Both the position numbers and the translations under genes were made by a program. The notes below the pieces were generated by a model that ran no database searches, was not told where the DNA came from, and saw only the letters and a list, made by a program, of their open reading frames with translations. Positions 17,445 to 25,957 of a DNA stretch of 37,044 bases are shown here, piece after piece. The stretch covers positions 1 to 37,044 of the forward strand of contig JAFZEA010000028.1 of assembly GCA_017560905.1 (NCBI GenBank), in the 5' to 3' direction. Positions within the stretch are counted from its first letter, which is position 1. Every line of letters begins with the position of its first letter. The stretch comes from Clostridia bacterium (GTDB taxonomy: Bacteria > Bacillota > Clostridia > Oscillospirales > QAKW01).

Positions 17445-17526
17445 ATCGCAAAAGAAATTAAGTCAACAGCATCTCCAACAAGATCGGCCCAAGCCCACGC
17501 TAACCGTCCCCTATCTTACTGTCTTA

Positions 17527-17688
17527 TTACCCTGTCTTATATTTTGTGATTAAAGCTTTAAATTGGCTTTCATCAAAAATGTTATAGCCTGCGTAATATC
17601 GAAATCCTTTTTGGAAAGTAAAAACACTTTGCACATTCCAATTAATCAATTCGAAACACAAAGGGTCGGTTGTCGTAATTACATATAT
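17527..17688 (-). pseudogene. Possible 3' remnant of an unknown gene
   Basis: A minus-strand frame of 53 codons without ATG, GTG or TTG near its beginning, ending in TAA at 17529-17527. Its product has a protein-like composition (segments FELINWNVQSVF, FRYYAGYNIFDE and FKALITKYK) in AT-rich DNA. It overlaps the last bases of the SLH gene in another frame. I do not recognise the family. It may be the C-terminal stump of a decayed gene or a chance open frame. The rest of the 456-bp intergenic stretch (17223-17678) holds the hairpin at 17247, the palindrome at 17395 and otherwise AT-rich DNA. Confidence 0.35.
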
Positions 17689-19319
17689 TTATTATAGAAA
17701 TTCATTAAGATGGTGGCGACTTGTGCGCGGGTGGCCGTGCCGCCGGGATCAAAGCTGTAGCTGCCGTCGCCGTTGGCGATACCGCTGACGACACCGCCCC
17801 GCTGACAAGCGCCCACTGCCTTGCGCGCCCAGCTTGAGATCTTCTTTGCATCTGTAAAGGTTATAGCCTTTACAGATTTGTCCAGTGAAACATCCACGTA
17901 CTTACAGTATCTCTGCACCATAGTGCAGATCTGCTCACGAGTGACCAGCTCCGCAGGCGCAAAGGTGGTATCGGAGGTGCCGGTAACGATGTCATTGTCA
18001 GCAGCCCATTTGACGTATCCGGTGTAATATTTGCCCTTTTCAACGTCGTCGAATACCGTGCGGATCTTGTTGCTGACCTCCACACCGCTCAGTCGGCCCA
18101 GAATGGTCACAAACATTCCTCTCTGCACATTTCCGTTGGGGTCAATCTTATTTCCGTCCACGCCCTTGAGAACACCCATATTGTAAGCAAAATTCAAAGA
18201 GCCGTTTTTGTAGTACCACTGGCTCTTGCTGACGTCGCTGAAAATATCCAGCACGTCTTCACCCTTGAGCTTATCAATGCTCTTGTGCTCCAGCAATGCG
18301 TCGCAGGACACACAGCGAAGCTCTTTTCTGCCCGCCTTGACATAGCTAGCCTCACGGATGACCTGCCATGTGTGACCGTAGCAGTCAAAGCGTTGCAACG
18401 CAAGCTTGCCGTGGGGAATTTTCCAAACACTGTCAAAATCAAAGGCAAGAAATGTTTCCTGCATGGTAGCGGCGACGGCATCTATAGCAAAGCTGCCTTC
18501 GTCAACAGACCAGTTCTCCCCTGCAAATTCGCCCGCCAAAATGCCTACGGCACAGCTGTTGACAACGGCTCCGTTTGTCAGTCTGCCCACCAGATTGCCG
18601 CAACAAATGGCCAACTCGCTGTCGGCGGTGTTGATGTAATTGAGCTTGGCATCGGCAAAGCAGCTCTCTATCAGACAATCGGTGTCCGTACTGATATTGC
18701 TCTCGGCATGACCTGCGATGCCGCCCATACGGCAGGCCACCACACGGTCACGGCTAAAGCGCAGCTCTACTCGTACCATACTGTTTCTCACGGTACCCGA
18801 ATTGTAGCCCACTATACCGCCGACGTCCAATTTGTTCAGACCACTGCCCTTGGCGCTGAGAGAACCGTACACAGCGCAGTTTTCAATCACGCCGCCAAAG
18901 CTTCTGCCCGCTATTGCGCCGATGTAGTTACCTGTATTGACAGTTTCCCCCTCGGTCACGGTGTAGCTGATATCCACTCCGATAAGGCGCAGATTTTTGA
19001 CGGTACCTTTGAGATTTCGGATAAGCCCCACCTCATAGCGATTGGTGGCAATATCAAACGTTTCTTTGATTTTTAAGCCCACAACGGAATGGCCGCCACC
19101 GTCCAGCGTGCCGCTAAACTCGCCAAAGGGTACAAAGCTTTCCCCTTTGTCAAACACGATGTCCGACACCAGCTTGTAGTTACCGTCAAGATCGTTCCCT
19201 ATGGCGATAAACTCCGCCTTGGTACTGATCTCCACCGTATCTGCCGCCGTAGCAAAGGGCAATATACTCAGTGACATTAATCCGCACAATACCATAGCCA
19301 ACAAACGCTTTATTTTCAT
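17679..19319 (-). CDS. Secreted SLH-domain surface protein
   Basis: A 546-residue exported cell-wall protein. Signal peptide at 1 to about 24 (MKIKR, hydrophobic core, ATAA-type cleavage site). The N-terminal half (about 30-280) has short repeating strands with GTLDGGGHSVVGL and NYIGAIAGRSFGG, resembling a right-handed beta-helix with GLUG-type repeats. Three S-layer-homology domains follow at about 358-417, 422-480 and 486-546; they normally bind pyruvylated secondary wall polymer. The start is ATG 19319, with AAAGGAGA 7 bases upstream; the longer frame to 19364 is not used. Ligand or partner is unknown. It lies downstream of the Gld-type transporter operon in the same direction, separated by a terminator. 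Confidence 0.9.
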   Translation of the reverse strand: MKIKRLLAMVLCGLMSLSILPFATAADTVEISTKAEFIAIGNDLDGNYKLVSDIVFDKGESFVPFGEFSGTLDGGGHSVVGLKIKETFDIATNRYEVGLIRNLKGTVKNLRLIGVDISYTVTEGETVNTGNYIGAIAGRSFGGVIENCAVYGSLSAKGSGLNKLDVGGIVGYNSGTVRNSMVRVELRFSRDRVVACRMGGIAGHAESNISTDTDCLIESCFADAKLNYINTADSELAICCGNLVGRLTNGAVVNSCAVGILAGEFAGENWSVDEGSFAIDAVAATMQETFLAFDFDSVWKIPHGKLALQRFDCYGHTWQVIREASYVKAGRKELRCVSCDALLEHKSIDKLKGEDVLDIFSDVSKSQWYYKNGSLNFAYNMGVLKGVDGNKIDPNGNVQRGMFVTILGRLSGVEVSNKIRTVFDDVEKGKYYTGYVKWAADNDIVTGTSDTTFAPAELVTREQICTMVQRYCKYVDVSLDKSVKAITFTDAKKISSWARKAVGACQRGGVVSGIANGDGSYSFDPGGTATRAQVATILMNFYNKYM

Positions 19320-19351
19320 AACAAACTCTCCTTTTTGGGGTCGAAAAATTT

Positions 19352-19484
19352 GTTTGGAACGCAAAGGGCGTATTTAAAATAGAAAAATACCATATTTTGT
19401 GTATGGTATTTTTCTTTACTTGTTGTTTGTGAAAACTATCTTTTGTTTTCTATTTGTTTAAGACACACCTTTTGCGTTCCAGAC
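19352..19484. repeat. 133-bp element bounded by imperfect inverted repeats
   Basis: The ends, GTTTGGAACGCAAAGGG (19352-19368) and its near-perfect inverted partner ending at 19484 (CTTTTGCGTTCCAGAC), frame AT-rich DNA that contains the hairpin at 19381-19415. No coding capacity. It could be a MITE-like insertion or a regulatory fold in front of the SLH gene. Confidence 0.4.
19381..19415 (-). terminator. Terminator after the DUF4340 gene
   Basis: A perfect 14-bp stem (19381-19394 with 19402-19415) and a 7-base loop, with T-rich flanks on both sides. It lies about 90 bases past the stop of the Gld-type operon and before the SLH gene. It may instead be the internal hairpin of the surrounding repeat. 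Confidence 0.65.
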
Positions 19485-19506
19485 TATTTTTACGGTCCCT
19501 TTTGTT

Positions 19507-21033
19507 TTACCATGCCTGCATAATTTCTTCGTTATTATATACCTTCTGAACGTTTTCGATGATCTTATCAACGTCTTGCTTCTTGACGTAGAACATACCC
19601 TTTCCGTTCATCTCATAGTAGCAGTAGCGTTCATCCACGAGATAATAATTCATCTCTTCCTTACTGCCGTCCTCGGAAAGCGTCATCTCCACCGTCAGAT
19701 ACGGCTGATCAGTGGGCTTGTCGCCCTCTTTTTGAATCTCGATACCCAGCAGTGTGGCGTAAAACTCAGAGAAGATGGAACGCTCAACACTCTTGTTGTT
19801 GATGGTAACCTTTCTTTGGTCGCCTTTGCCCGTGGTCTTGATATCATAGGTCTTCTGTTCCGACGTGACCACGATACGGCTGACGGTATCAACATCTCTG
19901 GTATAGGTAATGATGTCGCACATATCGGCTACGCTCAGCCCCAGACAGACGATTTTGTCCGCCGAGATGGTGTAGATGGCGGTGCCGCCCTTGGGCATAC
20001 AGTAGATGCGATCTTCCTCAACAATACCGAAATAAATGGTGCGCTCCACAGTATTGTTTTCCCACGTAAGTGTATACTCGGGGTCAAGCAGTCCCAGCTT
20101 GGCAAGGTTTTGCTCACTGACGTCGTCATCCACGGGGACGGCATTGTTCATGGTAGTGAGCAGGTCGAGAATGGTATTCATAACCTGCGTGGAAAACGGC
20201 ATATTGACGGGGTCATCCATCACGTAGGAAAGACCCGAATCATCCTCAGCCATATAGACGTGTACGTCGGTGCCCTTGGTACCGCCAATGGTGACGGGCG
20301 TGATATTTTCGTTATCTTCAGAGGAATCGTACAGGGAGATATCCGTGGCGTAATAATAGAATCTGTCCGCCAGACACACATTGGCCTGTGTTTCGTTCAT
20401 CAGATACACCGCCGTTTTGCTCTCGGTGTTTTCCTCGTCATCCTTGATGGCGAAATAGTAGTCATTGCCCGCGTTCTTGTTGCCGAGATACAATACCGTA
20501 TCTCCCGTGGCCGTGGTGATGGTCACGGTGGCGGCAGGCGCTTTCAGTCCGTAGTCCTCCAGTGCATCGTCACTGACCATAATGCGCTTAGTAGATTCGA
20601 TAGCGGTCAGATAACCAATGGAGGTAGAGATAATGTCCTCCTCCACGGGCTTGTCCTCCAGACCCTCGATCTTGTACATCGATCCGGACTTTTTATACAT
20701 TGTATAGCTTTCCGTTTCGTTTTCCACTTTCATCGTTTTAACGTCGGAAGCGTTAAGACTGACAACGGAAATGGTGTTGACCTCGTCTTCGCCGTTGTCC
20801 TCGGGGCTGATGTAGCGCAATACGAAATAAACGCCTGTCAGCACCACGGCGGCAGTCAACAGAACAAACACCGGCATAAACTTACGGATAAAGCCCTGCC
20901 GCAAGCGCTTGTCTTTTTTCTTATTGCCCGCTTTTTCTTCGGGCATATCATATTGAAACAGTTCTCCCTCAGTGGCTTCGCTCTGCTCAGTGGGAGAAAG
21001 CTCCTTTTTTTCCTCGTTTTGGGAATTCATCAT
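19507..21033 (-). CDS. DUF4340 membrane-anchored protein
   Basis: 508 residues: an acidic, then lysine-rich cytosolic N-terminus (1-50), one transmembrane helix (about 52-72), and a large extracytoplasmic region built of repeated units, each with a pattern like VEDIISTSIGYLTAIESTKRI ... YGLKAPAATVTI ... LYLGNKN. That is the layout of DUF4340 proteins. These are regularly encoded next to GldG-like ABC components, and the function is unknown. Its ATG overlaps the stop of the GldG-like gene (ATGA). It is the last gene of the operon. The ectodomain probably partners the GldG-like protein in the same complex; that is inferred from context. Confidence 0.82.
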   Translation of the reverse strand: MMNSQNEEKKELSPTEQSEATEGELFQYDMPEEKAGNKKKDKRLRQGFIRKFMPVFVLLTAAVVLTGVYFVLRYISPEDNGEDEVNTISVVSLNASDVKTMKVENETESYTMYKKSGSMYKIEGLEDKPVEEDIISTSIGYLTAIESTKRIMVSDDALEDYGLKAPAATVTITTATGDTVLYLGNKNAGNDYYFAIKDDEENTESKTAVYLMNETQANVCLADRFYYYATDISLYDSSEDNENITPVTIGGTKGTDVHVYMAEDDSGLSYVMDDPVNMPFSTQVMNTILDLLTTMNNAVPVDDDVSEQNLAKLGLLDPEYTLTWENNTVERTIYFGIVEEDRIYCMPKGGTAIYTISADKIVCLGLSVADMCDIITYTRDVDTVSRIVVTSEQKTYDIKTTGKGDQRKVTINNKSVERSIFSEFYATLLGIEIQKEGDKPTDQPYLTVEMTLSEDGSKEEMNYYLVDERYCYYEMNGKGMFYVKKQDVDKIIENVQKVYNNEEIMQAW

Positions 21034-22466
21034 AAGTATCTCCTTCTAATAAAGACGATCACACCGATGAGAAGCACGATACCGGGAATGACACCCATAA
21101 CGATGATATTGATCATAGTTGTCTGTGCCTCGGTAAGCACCATAGCCTGAGAAGCGGTGTATTTGATGGCACTGAGAACGGTGTCACTCTCACGCTGCAT
21201 CATCATATCATAGACTCTCATCAGAAAGTCACCGTTGTCAGCGTAAGCCATATAGTCGCTCATCAGCATATCTGCCGAGCCTACGGCAAAGATATGAGAA
21301 TATACGTTCTGGTTGTTGTACACCTTGAGGTTCTGGCTGAGCAGGGCCACACTCAGAGGACCTGCCACGTCGCCGTCCTCTTTGTTGTAGGTGCTGATGT
21401 TACTGCTCTCAGCGGTGCTCTTGGCATAAGAACTCTCTCTGGTCAGCAGAACCGGCATAACCGTCAGGTTACCGTTGCTCTCAAAACGGGCAGTCATAGA
21501 TCTTGCAGCGGCGAGAATGGTGGGAACGGTGCTCTCGGAGAGGCTCTGTGTCAGATCGTTTTGCGCCACATCGGGCTGGAAAATGGTGGGTAAGCCGATA
21601 TAACGTGTGGTATCGCTCTCCACAACCATATCTTGATTAAACTCAATGCCCCATTCATAGAGCATATTTTCAAGGTTGGGCATCGCCACGGCGGAAGAGC
21701 CGGAGAAGAACATCAGATGTCTGCCGTACTCGTAGTCATTGGCCAGAAATGCGTCAATGGCGCTGACCTCTGCCACCGAATAATCCTTGGTGGGAGAAAC
21801 GATGACCATCAGCGTGGCGTTGTCATCAAAGGACATACCGCTGTAAAGCTGAATATCCTTGACGGTGTAACCATTGTTGGCAAACATATTGCGGAAGGTC
21901 TGGTCGGTGGATTCACCGTGACCGGTGACAAAGTAGATAACCTCTTCTCTGTCCTCGATAAAGCCCATCAGGCTAACCGCGATACGCTCCTCCAGCAAAT
22001 AAGTAATGGCTCCGCTCTCCTGATCGTAAGAGTACATTTCATTCAGACCTACAACACGGATCTTGCCGCCGCACTGCATAATCAGTGCGCCCTCGGCGAT
22101 ATCATACTGGGAGCCAAAGGACGAGGCAAAGGTGGGGTTCTGGTCGGGATCAATAAACTCCAGAGAAAAATGAGAACTCTGATTGACCACACGGCGCAAG
22201 ATCTCGGTAAACTGCGCAGTGAAGTCGGCCTCTGTTGCATAGACTGTAAAGGAAACATCCTTTTCAGTCTTGTCGATGACCTGTAAGGTCTGTGTATCCA
22301 GCTTATAGATTTCGTCACCTGAAATATCCAGCTTGATGGAATAGTTGGTGGTCAGGGTGGTGCAGATGATGTTAACGATCAAAATCACCGCAACAAAAGC
22401 AATGGTCAGTGCGGTCGACAGGGCACCGTATTTAAGTTTACGGTTGTTAAAAGGATTTTTAGCCAT
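21030..22466 (-). CDS. GldG-like component of an ABC-type transporter
   Basis: 478 residues. N-terminal transmembrane helix (about 20-42), a long extracytoplasmic domain with the GldG/ABC-transport-auxiliary pattern (KLDISGDEIYKLDTQT, YFVTGHGEST, LMVIVSPTKDYS, DAFLANDYEYGRHLMFFSG), and a C-terminal transmembrane helix (about 447-470) ending in basic residues. In gliding Bacteroidetes GldG works with GldA and GldF; in Firmicutes the function is unknown. The start is ATG 22466, eight bases after GGAGG, overlapping the permease stop (TGATG). A GTG at 22475 lies inside that ribosome site and is rejected. All four operon genes are translationally coupled or nearly so. Confidence 0.85.
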   Translation of the reverse strand: MAKNPFNNRKLKYGALSTALTIAFVAVILIVNIICTTLTTNYSIKLDISGDEIYKLDTQTLQVIDKTEKDVSFTVYATEADFTAQFTEILRRVVNQSSHFSLEFIDPDQNPTFASSFGSQYDIAEGALIMQCGGKIRVVGLNEMYSYDQESGAITYLLEERIAVSLMGFIEDREEVIYFVTGHGESTDQTFRNMFANNGYTVKDIQLYSGMSFDDNATLMVIVSPTKDYSVAEVSAIDAFLANDYEYGRHLMFFSGSSAVAMPNLENMLYEWGIEFNQDMVVESDTTRYIGLPTIFQPDVAQNDLTQSLSESTVPTILAAARSMTARFESNGNLTVMPVLLTRESSYAKSTAESSNISTYNKEDGDVAGPLSVALLSQNLKVYNNQNVYSHIFAVGSADMLMSDYMAYADNGDFLMRVYDMMMQRESDTVLSAIKYTASQAMVLTEAQTTMINIIVMGVIPGIVLLIGVIVFIRRRYL

Positions 22467-23170
22467 CAGCTCCACCTCCGTTTCTCGATTATGCGGATGG
22501 TCAGGAATAGGAAGATCACCGCTACGCTGATATAATAAACAATAGAGGATAAAGAGAACAGACCGCTGGTAAAGTCAGTATAGCGGTCGTATACGGAAAT
22601 AAAGCTGACGACCTTAGCCAGAAAAGCACTGTTGACACTGCTGGCCAATGTGTCCAGAAAATAAAGACTCATCAGTACCGTAAAGGACAGCACTGCCGCT
22701 ACCACCTGACTCTCCGTCACCGCGGACAGAAAGCAACCGATGGCGATAAAGGACATTCCCAAAAACAGTATTCCTATGTAGTTGCCCAGTGTCAGACCCA
22801 GCGATACGTCACCGTAGTGGGCCACAAATCCGATGGAAACCGCCGTGGGGATCAGTGCGATGGTGTATACGCTCAGTGCCGCCAAAAACTTGCCCAGTAC
22901 AATGCCCGTCACGCTGACAGGCGAAGTCAACAGAATCTGATCGGTCTTACTCTTTTGCTCTTCGGAGAACAATCTCATCGTGAGAATGGGTACGAGGAAC
23001 ATATAGATGATCAGCGTACCGCCGAAGAAATACACCACGTTTGACACGCCGGTGTCCAGAATGTACATCTTAAAGAACAGCGCCGTTGCAAACAGGTAGG
23101 CACAGATGTACACGTATCCGATAGGAGATGTAAAATAAGATTGCATCTCTCTTTTGAAAATAGCGATCAC
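22466..23170 (-). CDS. ABC transporter permease, GldF type
   Basis: A 234-residue integral membrane protein with about six transmembrane segments. It begins with the MIAIFKREMQSYFTSPIGY signature typical of GldF/ABC-2-type permeases and contains LFSEEQKSKTDQILLTSPV after the second helix, a hallmark of this group. It should form the membrane channel with the neighbouring ATPase. Translation starts at GTG (23170), which overlaps the ATPase stop codon (GTGA). The substrate is unknown; ABC-2 systems export polysaccharides, lipids or drugs or act in membrane protein assembly. Confidence 0.88.
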   Translation of the reverse strand: MIAIFKREMQSYFTSPIGYVYICAYLFATALFFKMYILDTGVSNVVYFFGGTLIIYMFLVPILTMRLFSEEQKSKTDQILLTSPVSVTGIVLGKFLAALSVYTIALIPTAVSIGFVAHYGDVSLGLTLGNYIGILFLGMSFIAIGCFLSAVTESQVVAAVLSFTVLMSLYFLDTLASSVNSAFLAKVVSFISVYDRYTDFTSGLFSLSSIVYYISVAVIFLFLTIRIIEKRRWS

Positions 23171-24120
23171 AGTGCCTCACCTCCCTCACTGTCTTCGGTA
23201 ACCAATTTAACGAACATATCCTCCAGTGACATATCCATACTCTTCAGTCCGATCATAGGATACTGACTGGCCGCCAACGTGCGGAACAGAGGTTTGCGGA
23301 TATCCACGACGGGGCTGGCCTCCAGCAGATAATCGTTACTGCCCGCCTCACGGCTGCCCAGACACTCAACCCGCAATACGTCGGGAATGGAGCGCAGGAG
23401 TTTGGTCACTTCCGTCTTACTGCCCGCCACTCTTGCCACCAGCTTGCGGTTGCCGGCAGCTTTGTAGGTCAGCTGCTCGGCATTGCCGTCAGCAACGATC
23501 TGACCTTTGTTGATAATGAGGATTCTGTCGCAGACCGACTGTACCTCCTGCAAAATGTGGGTAGACAAAATGACCGTATGGTTTTTTCCCAACTTTTTAA
23601 TGAGGTTACGGATCTCAATGATCTGTCTGGGGTCCAGACCTACAGTAGGCTCGTCCAGAATCAGCACAGGGGGGTTACCCATCAGTGCCTGCGCCAGACC
23701 CACTCTCTGCTTGTAACCTTTGGAAAGGTGCTTGATGGTACGGCCATAGACCTCTTTGATCTTGACCAGCTCGCAAATTTCGTTGATATGGGGACGACGG
23801 GGAAACTTGACTTTTTTAAGATCGTATACAAAGTCCAGATATTCCTTAACCGTCATATCCATATACAGCGGCGGCTGCTCCGGCAAAAAGCCGATGAACT
23901 GTTTAGCTTCGATGGGGTTGTCCAGAATGTCCACTCCGCCGATGCGTACCGCACCCGACGTGGCCGACAGATAGCCGGTCAGAATGTTCATCGTGGTAGA
24001 TTTACCCGCACCGTTGGGGCCGAGAAAACCGAGGATCTCACCCTCACCTACGGTAAAAGAGATGCTGTCCACAGCCAGCTTATCTCCGTACCGCTTCACC
24101 AGATTTTCCACTTGGATCAT
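23167..24120 (-). CDS. ABC transporter ATP-binding protein, GldA type
   Basis: 317 residues; cytosolic ATPase of the ABC-2/Gld-type system. Walker A GPNGAGKST at 34-42, Q-loop LPEQPPLYMDMTV, signature LSKGYKQRVGLAQAL (a variant of LSGGQ) at about 135-149, Walker B VLILDEPTVGLD at about 155-166, and the H-loop in LSTHILQEV. About 80 C-terminal residues beyond the NBD are usual in this family. AAGGAGA lies 8 bases before the ATG. First gene of ATPase-permease-GldG-DUF4340. It follows aspS by 67 bases in the same direction, with no clear terminator between, so it might be partly read through from the hisS-aspS transcript. Confidence 0.92.
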   Translation of the reverse strand: MIQVENLVKRYGDKLAVDSISFTVGEGEILGFLGPNGAGKSTTMNILTGYLSATSGAVRIGGVDILDNPIEAKQFIGFLPEQPPLYMDMTVKEYLDFVYDLKKVKFPRRPHINEICELVKIKEVYGRTIKHLSKGYKQRVGLAQALMGNPPVLILDEPTVGLDPRQIIEIRNLIKKLGKNHTVILSTHILQEVQSVCDRILIINKGQIVADGNAEQLTYKAAGNRKLVARVAGSKTEVTKLLRSIPDVLRVECLGSREAGSNDYLLEASPVVDIRKPLFRTLAASQYPMIGLKSMDMSLEDMFVKLVTEDSEGGEAL

Positions 24121-24187
24121 AGGTGTGTTCTCCTTTTTTATATTCTACATAATAATAGTATCATATTTGGTATGAATTTTCTGTGAA

Positions 24188-25946
24188 TTATTCAGTGCAG
24201 GCAATGTGAAGTTCTTCCAGTTGCTTTGCATCCACCGTGTCGGGACAACCGCTCATCGGCTCGCTGGCATTCTGTACCTTGGGGAAGGCAATAACTTCTT
24301 TGATGTTGGCCTTCTGTTGCATCAGCATAACCAGTCTGTCCAGACCGTAGGCCATACCGCCGTGGGGCGGTGCGCCGAAGGTAAAGGCATCCAAAAGGAA
24401 TCCGAATTTCTCTCTGGCCTCTTCCTCGCCCAGACCCAGAGCCTTAAACATTTTGGCCTGCAGCTCGGGGGTGTGAATACGGATACTGCCGCCGCCCAGT
24501 TCATAGCCGTTGAGCACGATATCATAGGCTCTGGCGCGCATCTTGTAGGGATCGCTCTCCAGCAAATGCATATCCTCCTCGCAGGGAGCGGTGAAGGGAT
24601 GGTGCATTGCCATATATCTGTCCTCTTCCTTGCTGTACTCAAACAGCGGGAAGTGGGTGATCCACAGGAAGTTATAGGTAAAGGGATCGAGAATGTCCAG
24701 TCGCTTGGCGCACTCACAGCGCAGCGCACCCAGAGAGTCAAAGACCACCTTGTCCTCGTCTGCCACCAGCAAGATAACGTCGCCCTTTTCAAAGTCAAGC
24801 GCCTTATACAGTCCCTCCAGATTGTCGGCATTCATAAACTTGGCAAAGGAGCAAGTGGGAGCCTCTTCGGTCCATCTGGCAAAGGCAAGACCCTTAGCGC
24901 CGTAGTCCTTAACAAACAGTGTCAGTGCATCCACCGTCTTGCGGGTGATCTTGTCGGCGTAACCCTTGACGTTGATACCCCGTACCGAGCCGCCGTTTTT
25001 GACAGCGTTTTCAAACACGGCAAAGCCGCAGCCCTCGGCATAGTCCGAAACGTTTTTGAGTTCAAATCCAAATCGGGTATCGGGTTTATCCGAGCCGAAA
25101 CGCTCCATAGCCTCTTTATATTCCATTCTGAGGAAAGGCGTTTTGATCTCCACGCCGAGCAGTTCCTTGAATACGCCTGCCAAAAAGCCCTCGTTGATGT
25201 ATAACGGTGTCCTCATCTACAAAGGACATCTCCAGATCGATCTGGGTAAATTCGGGCTGACGATCTGCTCTCAGGTCTTCATCACGGAAGCACTTGGCGA
25301 TCTGCATATAGCGGTCAAAGCCGGAAATCATCAACAACTGCTTGTAGAGCTGAGGACTCTGCGGCAGTGCGTAAAAGCAGCTCGGATGCACACGGGAAGG
25401 CACCAGATAGTCACGCGCACCCTCGGGGGTGGATTTGTTGAGAATGGGCGTTTCGATCTCCAGAAATCCGTTGTCATCAAAATAATCACGAGCATATTTT
25501 GCCACTCTGTGACGGAACATAATGCTGCGGCAGAGGTCACCTCTGCGCAGGTCGAGATATCTGTATTTCAGACGAAGTTCTTCTTTAACGTCGCTGTTTT
25601 CCAAAATTTCAAAAGGCGGTGTCTTGGCCTTGGCCAACACCTCCACACTGTCCACCAGAATTTCCAGAGCGCCGGTGGCAAGCTCGGTATTGACGGCGCC
25701 GCCACGCTTGGCTACGGTACCTACGGCTTTAAGCACGTATTCTCCGCGCACACCAAATGCCACGTCAAAGGCCGCCTTGTTGACACTCTCGTCAAACTGT
25801 AGCTGTACCAGACCCGTTCTGTCTCTGAGATCTACAAAGATCAGTCCTCCCAGGTCTCTCTGGCGCTGTACCCAACCGTACAGTGTTACGGTCTGTCCCA
25901 GCAGCTGCTCACTTATCTGTCCGCAATAACAAGTTCTGTCCAACAT
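24188..25946 (-). CDS. aspS: Aspartyl-tRNA synthetase with an apparent frameshift
   Basis: Charges tRNA-Asp in the cytosol. The protein is split over two frames: the 5' part runs from ATG 25946 to about 25200 (OB-fold, then motif 1, and motif 2 with [18 protein letters not shown]), and the 3' part from about 25198 to the stop at 24188 (GAD domain beginning near [22 protein letters not shown], motif 3 in [10 protein letters not shown]). Together they give about 585 residues, the normal bacterial length. Continuing requires a one-base forward shift at about 25199, between TVI and INEGFL. Everything on both sides is well conserved and the gene is normally essential, so a sequencing or assembly error is the leading explanation. 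Without the shift the product would stop after 276 residues. AGGAGGAAC precedes the ATG; the gene lies 11 bases after hisS. Confidence 0.9.
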
Positions 25947-25957
25947 ATCGGTTCCTC

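Noticed and set aside
19576-21150. Plus-strand 524-codon frame opposite the DUF4340 gene
   Set aside because: Antisense shadow; His/Leu/Val-rich composition typical of reverse-frame translation of this gene set.
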